A stretch of 64,000 bases of DNA from Apoda limacodes (GCA_946406115.1 OX291553.1:5523001-5587000), one strand, 5' to 3'; counted from the first letter of the stretch, positions 21,699 through 32,845 are shown. Program-made: numbers and translations. The notes: generated by a model not told the origin, from the letters alone.

Positions 21699-22466
21699 AT
21701 TTTTTTTTTTTAAAGGGTTATTTAGATTAAAGATGAGGATTCACTGCACTGACAGCCTAGAGGACAAAAGGTGCGGTACTAGAACTGCCCAAGCTCGCCA
21801 CAGATGATACGGTTGCTGGCACGGCGGGCGGAAGGGCCCCTGATCCCCCTCTGTTGTAGTGGCCGGGTCCACTCCGGTCTCCTTCTCCGGCATGACTACC
21901 ACTTCAGATACTTTACACAGGCTGGCGAATCAGCCTCCCAGGGCGGAGATTAAGTGATCCCTGGGTTCGGGATCCCGTTCAACCTGCGGGCGGCCAGCGG
22001 TCAGCCGTTTCATCAGGTCTCCCTGACCGCCGAACCAGCACGCCGCGTCTACGCCGAGCATGACAGCAACAAGAACCGCCGGTCCTCCGCTGTCCGCGCA
22101 GCGAATCCTCAAAGAGCTCTGGCAACCTTACTCACCGCCAGGAACACAACACTACTCAATGTTAGTGTTATTATGGCCGCGGTTTTCTGTAAGGTGGAGG
22201 TACTTCCCCAGTTCGGGCCGCTCATTCGAGCAAGTACTCGCTATGCCCTGCTTTAGTTGTTCGGGTGGCTTATTCGAGCGAGTACTTGCAGTGCCCTACC
22301 TCTCTTAAAAATCTAAAACATAATACATCGATGTATCACAGATATAATGTCAACTTGCGGACATCACTAATTTTAGTTCTATGGACTTCCGTATTTGTCT
22401 ACAGCGCCAAAATGTAGGCACAAAAACGTTTGACAGCAGCCAGTCCAGTGGGTAGTAGTAGAGGTC

Positions 22467-23833
22467 TAGAATATAAATATAAGTGTCAAAACTGACGCAC
22501 TTATTTCCTTTTTTAAATTAAAACAACAAGGTTTTCTCAAAAAAATGTGTCTTCTGCATTAATATAAAAATAAAGATATGGAATGAAAAATGGAGTGTGT
22601 AAATGATAATGATTATAAATAATTTAAAACTCCTAATATAACATCTATAATCAACGTAGTTATATTTTCGTATAACATGAAACCTAATAAAGTCGTATAG
22701 TAGTAACAAAATAGCCCCGTTTGAGGGTAAGCAAGCATGTAAAAGCGTAATTAAGAGCAGTAGGGTAATGCCCGTCTCACGTGCTTGTGCGAATTACTGA
22801 GGTAATTAGCCCTACCGCGGATATAAAATTGTATAGAACGGACTAATAAAAAAACATGCATTTAAGTAACAGAAAAATTTGATAAACAATATCTTGCCTT
22901 TTGGTCTCCAGTGAAATGAAATATTCAAATTTTGAGAGGTTAAAAAAGAGGGTAAAAACCTATTCCTACGTAATTTTTTAGAACGTTTTTGGCAGTAAGT
23001 AACGCATGGCGTTAGTTACAATTTGATTTATACTTTTGTACCAACTATCATAAATTATATTTTCACTATTTAGCTGTCAAAGAGTACTTTTCAGTGACTG
23101 TGATCCTCACTGCAGCATCAACATAAGGTTATCGAACTTATTATCGAAAATTAGGGAAATTATTTTTTTTACTTCAGTTAGAAGTTTGTTACAACTAAGT
23201 TTTGATAATTTTTAGTAGTGAGCATGCCATATTAAAAATATTTTCGATCCCGTCTAAACAATATTTTTTGATATACACTAGTTTTTGCCCCCAGCTTTAT
23301 TTACATTTTAATATTTAAAACTGATGTATGTACTTATATCTTTCTTAAAATAATATTCTTACTCCAGTTCTAGTGATTCAACATACTATAGTCATAAAAT
23401 CAGGTAGCTACCTACTCTAAGCCAGTCTTATAAGTGCTTTCCACTTTTATGACTACAGGTCTTAGCTTAGCTTGAAGAGGCCATACTGAATGTATATTAC
23501 GGTACAAAGTTACGGTAAAATAATCAAGCATGAGTCGGAAATTCGAAAAAACCTACTTCAGATAACACTCTAACTATAAGTAGTATATCTACCGTATTTT
23601 ATATAAAAAAAAAACTAAGAGCCAGAAGAAGAGTCTGTTCTAAAACTATTTTTATATCAGTAACACTTATTATTTATTATCCGTGTCTCACGGTTTTTAC
23701 CCGCCGCCGTTTACTCATTAAAAAAAAAAACAAAATTTCCTTCCAACTGATCCCGACATGACAGCCGGTGCACTCATCACGATAAGTATTGCCGTTGGAT
23801 CTCGCATAATGTTAAGACGCAATATTGACATCA
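22467..23833. other. AT-rich, no gene
   Basis: I see AT-rich sequence with short poly(A) and poly(T) runs. No reading frame or repeat copy is supported, apart from the transposon flank at its left edge. Confidence 0.3.
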
Positions 23834-24004
23834 GGGACCTTATTAGGAACACTCCCTAACTATTCGGACTCTGGAATTCTAGAGAAGAATGTATGCAAGT
23901 ACATACACGGGTTTCGAGAGGTAAGTCAGACTTCCATACATTTTTGTCTCTTTCATACATTCCAGAGTTCGAATAGCTCGAGACTAATCTCAATAACCTC
24001 CTAG
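23834..24004 (+). mobile_element. MITE with inverted ends, copy 2
   Basis: About 171 bp. The left end GGGACCTTATTAGGAACA and the right end (AATCTCAATAACCTCCTAG) are inverted, and CTATTCGGACTCTGGAATTC at 23860 matches ATTCCAGAGTTCGAATAG at 23959 in reverse. It is the same family as 15937-16077 but opposite in orientation and about 30 bp longer inside. Confidence 0.7.
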
Positions 24005-24314
24005 TTTCAAGGCGCAACTTTGGAGAAATCTGTGGTGGATCTGAACATATTTGCATATAAGCAAGCCTATGTATGGTAAGCCGTGTCATAACACGGGTTG
24101 GAATTGCTATCGGACCAGTACTCTTTTGATGCGTTGAAGCGTTTACGAAGCCTACGATAAAGGGAACCCCTATAGTACGGATCTATTCGTCGTTTGTGTA
24201 TTTGTGAGATTCAGTTCCCTTGTATGCTAAATCTATACATAAAAAAAAAACCCGACTGCAACAACATTAAGAAGTAAAAAGTAATTAAGAAGTGAACTTG
24301 TCCCTGTAAAGTCG

Positions 24315-24714
24315 CGGTCACAATGTCGTTTAATGACATTTTGTATGAATTTAAATAAATTGTGTCTGTATGATAATATAGTACTTAATCAAATATTGAA
24401 CTAAAACAGGCGTGACTTATTTAAGTGCAAGTTCAATAGTAGTACAGACTGCTTATATTAGTCAATACCTTATAGCGAGTGCCTGTTCTCGTTGCTACAA
24501 GTAACGACTGTATTACTACAGTCGCAATCTGTACTACTACAGTCGCAATCTGTACTACTACAGTCGCAATCTGTACTACTACAGTCGCAATCTGTACTAC
24601 TACAGTCGCAATCTGTACTACTATTGAACTTGCACATCATAGTATCATAGTTAAATATTTGGTTAAGTACTATATTATCATAAAGTCGGCATATATTTAA
24701 CATTATTGTGACCG
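24315..24714. mobile_element. 400-bp fold-back element with internal minisatellite
   Basis: Nested inverted repeats flank the centre: CGGTCACAAT 24315-24324 with 24705-24714; a 33-bp block 24370-24402 with 24649-24681 (two mismatches); and a 27-bp block 24425-24451 with 24609-24635 (one mismatch). The centre holds five 21-bp repeats. No transposase is present. The structure fits a fold-back type or MITE. Open frames on both strands here come only from the 21-bp periodicity and are not genes. Confidence 0.75.
24512..24616. repeat. 21-bp minisatellite, five units
   Basis: The unit ACTACTACAGTCGCAATCTG plus T repeats five times, identical except for one base in the first unit. The sequence ACTACTA also forms the inner edge of the flanking inverted arms, so the array may have grown from the arm itself. 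Confidence 0.9.
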
Positions 24715-26230
24715 TAAATTTTCAGGTTTTCCTAGAAGTAAGTATGTTTTTAGTTCACTTGTTAATTATTTTTTAGCACTTAACGTTTTACCATCCGGTT
24801 TTTTTTTTTAATATTTTGTATTCCAAATAATTTCCATATTTTATCGTTGTTTTTACTGATTTAAATATGTTTTGATTTACATTACAAACGTGAATTTACT
24901 GCCTTGCATTAATATAAATTAAACTAAAAACTTTAGTGTGTCGAACTAAATAAATTTCATCTACTGAGACATTGATATACTTATGACAATCATCAATAAA
25001 CACAATAAATAAAAGTGAAAGGGAGACCGGGGCAAGTTGGCTTTGGGGATATGATGACTCTTTTTAGGTCCGAATTGACAATCCCGTCAGGCACATATTT
25101 TACCGCACATATTTTCATAAAAAATCAAGTACGACAGTTTTGTTTTAACGATTAAATTAATTTAGTTTTCGTTTGGTCTTATTTATAAAACGTAATGTGG
25201 AACTATTGTTCTAAAGTAATTGCACGAGGCTTCTGTTTAAAACTCATCGGGCATTCGTTAGTCTGCAAATCGTTTTTTTTTTGTCATTCGGGGCTGGCAG
25301 ACAAACAATTCTAAAGAAAAGGTAGACCTACAAATTTATTTTTCCAGATTGTAAAGTGAGTTCGTAACAATTTGTTAAACTTCAATATTTTAAACATCAA
25401 ATGTTTATTTGATGCCGCCAAGGCCATTGTTAGTTTTTTCTTTTTTTACTTTTAGATGAGACTTTAGTTTTAGTTAATTTTTGTTTTTTTGGTGTCTGTA
25501 GTTAATTTTTAAGATTTTTTAAGATTATGAATTGAGTTGTTTATTGAATATTTATATCACTGTTACTTCTTGGTACATTAAAAAAATCAAAGTTTATTTA
25601 CAACTTTTTTTCATTCCTATAAATTTGAAGCAGATATAATAATAAATGTAAAATATCGTCGAGTTAATCGACGGCTATTGGCATTGGTTGACTCATATGC
25701 CGTCTTTTCAAAAGAAATTATTACTCCTAGTTCGATACGATTTATATTTAAATAGACGCTTTATTAATAGCGTAAGAAAACTAACAGTTATTAGTTTTTT
25801 CATAATGTAAATAGTTCATGTATTTTACAACTTTAAATATAAAAAGTGAGTCCCCACTCTCCCCTATAGATATTCACATTGAGTTTGTGTGCAAAATTGT
25901 TTTGTTTTCAATATTAATAAAGATACGAGTAACGTACTAAAATTGTTTGTTTATTATTAAATACTAATTATCATTTAGCGTCTGTCGAATCACACTAAAC
26001 AAACAATAATATTTTCTTTTTCGTAATTTATGAGATTCGTTAATCGACTAACTAGTTTATTGTTAAAGTAGACTATCTAGTGATGACCTTTAATACCACA
26101 GAAGCTTCAGACTTATATAATAGCTATTTTGGCATCGGGAGTTCAAAATATCCTTATACTTTACATTTACATTACAAAAGAACTCCATGTTTCGAAAGGG
26201 ACGTACAACCTTCAACGTCGGTTCTTGCTG
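24715..26230. other. AT-rich; possible element 25020-25870
   Basis: GGGAGACCGGGGCAAGTTGG at 25021 and AGTCCCCACTCTCCCCTA at 25850 form a poor inverted match (about 12 of 18). The GGGGCAAGTTGG motif recurs at tips of insect DNA transposons. Too weak for a firm call. The rest has no support for a gene. Confidence 0.25.
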
Positions 26231-26234
26231 TTTG

Positions 26235-26375
26235 TCATATGACAACAGTTATTAAGCCAAGTCAGAGGGGCGGCGTGAAAACTCTGGCAGTCGACTGGCC
26301 ACTAGCTCGATTACGTCCGGCAATCAGTTCTTGGCAAGCGTGGTGGACTATTCAAGGCATTAGGGCATATAACGG
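26235..26375 (+). repeat. Dispersed repeat family F, copy 1
   Basis: It shares blocks with 34595-34790: TCATATGACAACAGTTA versus TCATATGACAGTTA, and GGCAAGCGTGGTGGACTA versus GGCCAACGTGGTTG. It resembles a common lepidopteran short repeat. An open 99-codon frame overlapping it looks like chance. Confidence 0.4.
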
Positions 26376-26514
26376 CTAAGGAGAATAGAACTATTTCATT
26401 ACAAACAACGAGCACTTTGCCGCGTCTTTGTCTTCTTATCTTACGCTTAACTTCTGAGATTAAAACAAAGCCTATATCCATCTGGAGTCATGTACCTTTC
26501 AGAGATTTTTTTTC

Positions 26515-26620
26515 AGTGGTTTTATTTTATACTACTAAGGTAGCAAATAAACTTACGGCCCGCCTAATGCTTAGTGGTCACTGGAGCCTAATATACGCTA
26601 GCAACAATAGAAGCCGACCC
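26515..26620 (-). mobile_element. Family A LINE 3' UTR fragment, diverged
   Basis: TATACTACTAAGGTAGCAAA and ACTTACGGCCCGCCTAATG mark the family A 3' end. Only about 100 bp remain and substitutions are more frequent than in other copies, so it is an old insertion. Confidence 0.7.
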
Positions 26621-28140
26621 GATAAAATTCTGGTTACTTCATTGGTGAATAACATTGTAATCCCTAGAGCTCTTCAGATTGCTCATTCAATAAGAGAAAA
26701 GAGAAAGTAAAATTTACGTGTTTCACCGTTTTTCAATCATCCCCTAGCGGTCAAAATGTGTACACGAATTCTGATATTTTTCTAGGTAAAACCGTAAACG
26801 GTTAAATTATATTTGTTTTTCAAAAATCCACGCAGGCAAAGTTGCGAGAATAAGTTGGTACTAATAGATATAAATTCATTTATTAAATTTTTGGTTACGT
26901 AGAAAAGTGAAGTTAAAATTCTCTTGCTACTCAGATTATCTCATTTGTCAACACAAATACCTAATAAATTTCACTTAAGTGCAACTTAAAAGTGTTTTCA
27001 ATTTCCTCGCCTCAGCTCACAACATTACCGACACAAAAGCTCGAAGCTCGAAGCTCGCGGAACGTTTCTGTAACAGACATTTCGCTGCGAACGGAATCTT
27101 ATATTTAGCTTTAAAAGTAAGCAGTTTAAGGTCAGAGTTTTACATTTTATTTTCTAGTTTATTTTTCTTATTCTGTTTCAAATTTTTAAGAAACAAATTT
27201 TGAGAACCAAGAACTTTACTTTCCCAGTAGTTATCGAGGAGCTACTTTGTACCTACTACGACGAATTTCATCATCTGCATCTACAGAAATAGTTTTGTTT
27301 ATTGCTTATTGCAATGATAAGGCTAGCCGCGCACCGCTCGGGCTTATAAAGTTAGCATCAGCTCATAGTTTTGTGCCTCAAAGTCAGTACTTATACCTCA
27401 TTATTTATTTAATCGGCCGATTTATAAACGGACGATGCGTTGCCAGCATTAGAGACTTCGTAATACATAAAACAAAATTAAAGCAATTCTTAATTAGCGA
27501 AAGTAAATAAATAAACATTCACTTAAAGTTAGTAAAATTATGCAAATTTAGAGTGAAATTCCAATCTACCCAATAAATTGAATACATTGTCACAAAATCA
27601 AAATGTTTCAAGTTTTCAGCTATTTTTGTAACTCATTTCAAATTTCATTAACTAAACGACTATTGCTCTATAAAATACTATATTTATATTTTATGTTAAT
27701 ATTAAAAGTGGGATATTAATCTCATTGTGGATGTTAAGTTAAGATCTTTAGCCGTGTGATGTCAGATCACGAGGTATGTCTACGGAAATTCTAGATATCT
27801 CTTAGTATTTATGAATTAATATATTTGAGAGCTTAGACGAAACTATTAGTCAGTTTTTGTCTTCATCTCGTCAACTGCCGTTGCTTAATAGGCAATCCTT
27901 TATGTTACTCTGTAAGTTTCTTGTTATATACAATAAATGCTTAGACTTATCCGATAAAGACTAATCTAATTTCACGCCGCAACTTTATAAAATTGAGAGT
28001 CTGATCAGCTAGTTTTTGTAATTTATTTTTGCAGTGAGCTTTTAGAAACTTAGCTGTATGTGATATTGGACAAATATTGTACAATTTCCATCAGCTATCA
28101 GTCGAATCATCCATATCTCCGCTTTCTTGATTTTTATAAT
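26621..28140. other. AT-rich; open frames of 74 and 87 codons not supported
   Basis: Frames at 26979-27203 and 27247-27510 are open but show no recognisable domain, no splice context and ordinary composition. A short tandem GCTCGAAGCTCGAAGCTCG occurs at 27040. I see no other features. Confidence 0.25.
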
Positions 28141-28143
28141 CTA

Positions 28144-29691
28144 CACTTCTCAACAAAAAAATCAAAACAGTACTGTAATGCAAGTACTATTTAGGCGGCA
28201 TTTAAATTAAAAAGAAGATTGATATCATTAAAAAATACGCTAATAAATAGCTTTTAGCTTAGTCAGCACAATGGTGTACCACTTTACCAAATTTTTATTT
28301 TTGTCTAAAATTGTCAATCAATAAATGAATGTAGAGTTTGATTTCAATGTGTGTTCCGTCGGTATTTCTGCATTTAATCACATTTTTTTGCTAAAAAAAT
28401 ATCGTTTTTTTACAGTGATTGTTGACTAAGCTTTATAAATATTTTTTCCTAAAAAATATGGTTACCTCGTACACGGAAACCGCCCAAGTCGTAGCGTTGC
28501 TGGATTCAGGGCATAGTCAGCGTGTTGAGGCTGCACGCTTAGCCTCTGCTGTCAATTAAGTGTATCAGCGTTATCAGGACACTGATATGTTTACTCGCCG
28601 TCCAGAATCTGGTAGATATCGGGTCTGGTCCAAGCAAGATCGGTTTATTGCGTCAGCTTTTTAAGAAAATGTCACTTTAACTCTGTTCAACTGCAGCAGC
28701 GGCTCCGTGAGTTTCAAGGATTGACTATGAGCGATTCTACCATTAGAAGAAGATTGGTGGAGCGTGACCTGAAACCTCATTAACCAGCTAATGGCCCGAT
28801 ATTGAGGGTAGACCACCGAAAAGCACGCCTTAACTTTGCTCGTGAGCACTTACATTAGTCATACCTTCAATGAAGCAAAGTTATCTTTTCTGACGAGAAT
28901 AAGATCATGCTGTATGGTAACGACTAAAGAAATAAGGTGTACTGAAGAGAGGGGGAGCGTTTTACACAGGGCTGTATTGAAGAAAGAGTCAGTTATGGTG
29001 GCGGTTAATGGACAGTTTGGGAAGGCATAAGCGCCGAGGGAAAAACGAAACTTGCTTTTGTATCTGGACCTCTCTTACCGTCATATAACGTGTCACGTTA
29101 CATCGAATAGTGTCTAGAGCCTCGTGTGTTACCCTACCCACATTTATTGGTGAAAAGTTTATTTTTCTGCAGCACAATGCCAGGGCTCATACCGCAGATA
29201 TTGTAAATGAATACCTGAACGAAGTCAGTATTACGGTTATGGGCTGGCCAGCAAGAGGCCCGGATATAAATCCCATAGAACACCTATGGGATGAGTTGAA
29301 GAGGCGCGTCGAAGCGCTAATGAGGAGTCCTTATCTAGCGCTCACACCTACTACAGCATCCAAGTGCTAGTTGATCTTAGTTAATTAATTGTATAACCAA
29401 GGCACTAATATAACAATAACCCACATCAGATGCCTTAATATTCCATAATATATAAATTTGACAATGGTATAAGAAATTATGTCAAAAATTGTTTTTGTAA
29501 AATAATTTATCGAAATAATCGTCAACTCAACAATACAAAGCAAATAAAACTTTGAGGAAACTCTGCTAACAAACAACAAAGAACACAAACGGATTAAGGT
29601 GAAATGCCAAATAAACATTACTTCAAACAAAAGAAAGTATGTTGACGTAATATTCAAAGATCAAAACAAAATAACACACTTTATTTTTGTG
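28144..29691 (+). mobile_element. Decayed Tc1-like transposon (ends tentative)
   Basis: The transposase remnant at 28458-29370 defines the element. TA dinucleotides at 28142 and 29692, with CAC and GTG just inside, suggest the limits, but the terminal repeats hardly match beyond that. These ends are inference from spacing. Confidence 0.5.
28458..29370 (+). pseudogene. Tc1-like (DD34E) transposase pseudogene
   Basis: Tc1 transposases cut and paste DNA at TA sites with a DDE catalytic core. Read through several frameshifts and stops, the sequence follows the family. The helix-turn-helix start is MVTSYTETAQVVALLDSGHS, followed by VYQRYQDTDMFTRRPESGRY, the VIFSDENKIMLYG block with the first catalytic D (near 28881), LQHNARAHTA near 29170, and WPARGPDINPIEHLWDE near 29246-29298. 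The spacing between the second and third catalytic positions is 34 residues, as in DD34E. The second aspartate of the usual QDNAR motif reads H here. With at least five disabling changes it cannot make an active enzyme. Confidence 0.85.
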
Positions 29692-29721
29692 TAGTTTGTT
29701 GTGTGTTTGAGGATTACAAAT

Positions 29722-29860
29722 CACTAGCTTACACCAGCGGTTCCGTCCGCCCTAAACTCCTTAATTTTAGTATTAATGTTTGCTAAAGCAAGCTATAGTA
29801 GTAAATACGCCGTTTTTGTGTAAATTTTGTAGCCAAAATATAGCATCTAAAGGATTGAAA
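29722..29860 (+). repeat. Dispersed repeat family B, partial copy
   Basis: ACTAGCTTACACCAGCGGTTCCGTCCGCCC opens like other B copies (split here: ACTAGCTTACACCAGCGG then TTCCGTCCGCCC). GCAAGCTATAGTAGTAAATA follows. The 3' half is missing. Confidence 0.6.
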
Positions 29861-30029
29861 AAAATAAAAAGGGCATTACATTACTAAATATATTTTTTTT
29901 TATTGTATTTAATTTAAAAAAAAACTAAAAATGACCATTGTTTCAACATTTTTTCAAATTTTTAAAGCGTGTATTAAATATGATTTAAAAAGACCATAAT
30001 ATACTGCCTTATCGCAAATAAACGTTTTT

Positions 30030-31145
30030 ATTCAGACAACTTTTATTGAATTAAATAGTAATAGGTCAAATAACTGAGGCGGTGTACTAAGAAAAAGTAC
30101 ATTAAATAATGTAAATATAAATTAACACAACTGGTTAATAAAAACAAATTTAACCATATAATCCTACGAGGTAAAAAAATTAAATAGATAGGTTAATATA
30201 AATAATGTGTGAGTATATACATAAAAGGTACATAAGAATAATAAGTTAACAGTACATAAAAGTAAAATACAATGAATATATAAACTTGCATATACAATTA
30301 ACATATATAAATATACATTTCTGATTCAGTAAAGGTAACCAAAGCTTCGTGTGGAAGATAGGTAACATGTTTTGGGTAGGTAGCGAAAGTTTAAGCTAGA
30401 ACAGAATTAGTCCTACTTTATTAACTTAAGCTGTTCTTTGAAAACGCTCAAAGACTGTGCTTGTCTGATCTGGAAAGTAATCGAGTTCCATACTTGTACT
30501 GTACTGTAAAATACTGGTGGAAGGAGTGGGAGAAGAATGACGGGACTTTAAGTATCAGGTTTGTAGAAGTGCGTGTGGAACCGAGGTATTCAAAGCGCTT
30601 TTATAAATATATAGGATAAGCTGGGTTAAACAGTATACAGTAAAGACGAGAAAGAATGTGTTTGTTCCGGCGAATTGGGAGCCACTTGAAATACGAATAT
30701 TGGATTTACGGTCATATTTGGGAAGCCCATAATTAAACCGCACAAGTTGCTACTCAGTGATATCAAGATAGCAGGCGTCGGCATAGTCTAAGATAGGGAG
30801 TAGGATAAATTGTGCAAGCGTAATTTTATTAAAACTTTTTAATGCTGATACAGCACCAAATAAATTCAAACAATTTACTGGCTTGTTTCATTTGGGATAC
30901 CCAAGATAATGAACGATCAAACATTATTCCAAGGGTTTTAACTGTGTCACTGTAAAAATAAAGACATCGCCAAGTTTTTAGGGGGTATTGTAGCATAGTT
31001 TACTCTACCAAGCATCCTTGGACTACCAATTATAACAGCTTTAGTTTTATTAAGATTTAATTTTAATTCAAAGGATTTGTTCCATATAAGTATATCCTCA
31101 AGATCCCGGTTAGTGACGCCTATTGCATATTTAATATGATCTGTA
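30030..31145 (-). pseudogene. LINE ORF2 C-terminal part with long 3' UTR
   Basis: Minus-strand translation through several frames gives VTNRDLEDILIWNKSFELKL, then NLNKTKAVIIGSPRMLG (about 31000-31110), SLSWVSQMKQASKL near 30880, and VWNSITFQIRQAQSLSVF near 30450-30500. These follow the thumb and C-terminal order of CR1/I/Jockey-type reverse transcriptases. The catalytic core lies beyond the break at about 31145. About 400 bp of AT-rich sequence after the last coding block is probably the 3' UTR, but its end is uncertain. It is distinct from family A. Stops and frameshifts make it a pseudogene. Confidence 0.65.
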
Positions 31146-31251
31146 TATATGTATTTAGGAACAAAAATAATGTAATATGTATTTGCATCGTTTACTTTGC
31201 TTAGTTTAAACCAAGTAGCGCAGTGTGTTATTATTCAAAATATAGGTATAA

Positions 31252-32206
31252 ATATACTAGCTTTTTCCCGAGGTTCCACAGGTGCTAAATTCGGATATTG
31301 GCGTGTGAGTTCCAGAACAACTCCTTGATAAAGTTATAAAGTTTGCTTTAGCGAATATAGAGCATTTCGACGATTCCAAAAATAGTCGTATTGACCCTTT
31401 AAGTCTGAGGAGAGACTTTGCCTCCCTGTGTGTATTCTGCCGGCTTGTACAATGGGATGTGTTCTGAAGAATTGTTCAAATTGTTGCCCACGGCTACTTT
31501 CTACCATTGCACCGCTCGCCATCGACAGGGAATTACACAGTGCGTTTTCGGAGTAACTTCCTCCCACGGAAGCTTGGGTTGTGGAATGAGCTCCCTGCCT
31601 TCTCAGCTGTTTTCTCTAAGGACTACAGTATGGGACACTTCAAGAAAGAAGTTATTAGATTTTTTTAAGGGGTGACAAAGTGCGAGTGAGGCCCCAGGTG
31701 TTACAAGCGTCCATATGCCACGGTGACCGCTTACCATCAGGCGGACCGTAAGATTGTTTGCCACCTTAGCGGTATTAAAAAAAAAAAAAATCAACCTATA
31801 CAGATACTCACACTTAATGTTTTCTAAAACTATAAACATATGTATGTTCATACATATATTTATATATGTCCCTCCTCAAGGGTATCTGCATACCTAATTT
31901 ATAAAAATCAGCTAAGTGGTTCAAGTATATTCTGATTAACCATTACTCTGCGCTAAGCCTTGACGTTTTGTCTAAGTAGTACAACATTAAAAAAATTCAT
32001 TAAAATCGGCTTAGCGGTTCAGCCCAATTCCTCTTAAACCTCTGTTCTGTTCCCTAAGTCAACTTACACTTAACGTTTTTAGAGTAGTTTATGTACTTCT
32101 TCAAGGTGTCTTTCTACCTTGCTAAATTTCACTAAGATCGGTTCAGCGGTTTAGTCGTGAAAAGGTAACAAACAAACATTTGCATTTACAATATAAGTAT
32201 GAAAAT
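31252..32206 (+). repeat. Dispersed repeat family B, split by a LINE
   Basis: The 5' part (31252-31360) begins ACTAGCTTTTTCCCGAGG and breaks at AGCGAATATA. The repeat resumes after the LINE poly(A) at about 31791 with TCAACCTATACAGATA. Its 3' part ends CAGCGGTTTAGTCGTGAAAA, then ACATTTGCATTTACAATATA near 32200. The 3' part looks duplicated inside (two AAGATCGGTT/AAAATCGGCTTAGCGGTT-type blocks at 31999 and 32132). Confidence 0.6.
31361..31789 (+). mobile_element. Family A LINE 3' end, poly(A) copy nested in repeat B
   Basis: It contains the ORF2 C-terminus (SLRRDFASLCVF, YNGMCSEELFKLLPTATFYH, NFLPRKLGLWNELP in shifting frames), the GACTACAGTATGGGACACTTC block without the palindrome seen at 6031, the 3' UTR and 14 A residues (31776-31789). 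A short imperfect target duplication may be GCGAATATA before and CAACCTATA after. Confidence 0.85.
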
Positions 32207-32302
32207 TACGGATTCTACAGCGTATATTACTTTTTACTAAAGAATTGAATGACAAGCGTGCGTGAAAATGTGTTTATTTCAGAAGTTTGATCAATTGATT
32301 TT

Positions 32303-32845
32303 TAGGGTTCCGTACCCAAAGGGTAATCAGGAACCCTATTACTAAGGCTCCGCTGTCCGTCTGTCCGGCCGTCCGTATGTCACCAGGCTGTATCTCATGA
32401 ACCGTAATAGTTAGACAGTTGAAATTTTCACAGAAGATGTATTTCTGTTGCCGCTATAATAATAAATAATAAAAAATAGAATAAAATAAATATTTACAAC
32501 AATTTATAATAATTAATTTTAATAATAATTATAATAATTTTTTTGCTCGATTTTGCTCGATATTGATATCGGCAACAGGTAGACGCTGCGCGCGTCCGGT
32601 TATTTAGCTAATGAGGAGCATTCTACGCCTAAACCCCGTAATGGGACCTTGCGCGTGCGAGGGGTTAAAATATGCACGGAATATTTAGTTATATAGTCAC
32701 TTTAAAAATCAATAATTAAATTAAAATAAAACAAATAAGGGGGGATCCCATAAAACAAACGTGATTTTTTTGCCATTTTTATAGACAATGGTACGGAACC
32801 TTTCTTGTGCGAGTCCGACTCGCACTTGGCTGATTTTTTAGAATT
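32303..32845 (+). repeat. Dispersed repeat family C, copy 1 with extra middle
   Basis: It runs from TTAGGGTTCCGTACCCAAAG through CTCCGCTGTCCGTCTGTCCG to GCGAGTCCGACTCGCACTTG. Compared with the copy at 41487 it holds an extra AT-rich and GC-rich middle (about 32460-32690, with GATATCGGCAACAGGTAGACG) that is also partly present in the copy at 48585. No coding sequence. Confidence 0.7.

Larger units (their letters stand above)
19555..22310 (-). mobile_element. Family A LINE, longest copy, internally deleted
   Basis: In minus-strand order: two 47-bp tandem monomers at the 5' end (22258-22304 and 22211-22257), a GC-rich 5' UTR, the endonuclease frame (21698-21177), the RT N-terminal frame (21060-19870), the ORF2 end, the 3' UTR (ACCACTAAGGTGGCAAAC block) and a T-rich run at 19558-19575 equal to poly(A). 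Damage: a deletion and frameshift near 21060-21177, and an internal deletion at about 20000 that removes the RT palm. No separate gag-like ORF1 is recognised. Confidence 0.85.
18336..22466 (+). mobile_element. Probable THAP/P-like DNA transposon, invaded by a LINE
   Basis: Inverted ends: 29 bp at 18336-18364 (GACCTCTACTGCTACCCACT...) match the reverse complement of 22438-22466 with two mismatches. A weaker gapped match continues inward for about 80 bp (GGAAGTC, GAACTAA). Just inside the left end is a THAP-like zinc-finger start with a splice donor (18564). Subtracting the family A LINE (about 19555-22310) leaves roughly 1.4 kb, including a short LINE-derived element at 19011. P elements carry an N-terminal THAP domain, which suggests the class. 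No 8-bp target duplication is visible. Confidence 0.5.

Noticed and set aside
24470..24703. Repetitive protein with SSTDCDC or TTTVAIC heptads
   Set aside because: Both frames arise from a 21-bp non-coding minisatellite; being open on both strands reflects the period, not selection.
26080..26379. 99-codon frame as a gene
   Set aside because: Its 3' half lies in dispersed repeat family F, so the frame is a mixture of unrelated sequence.
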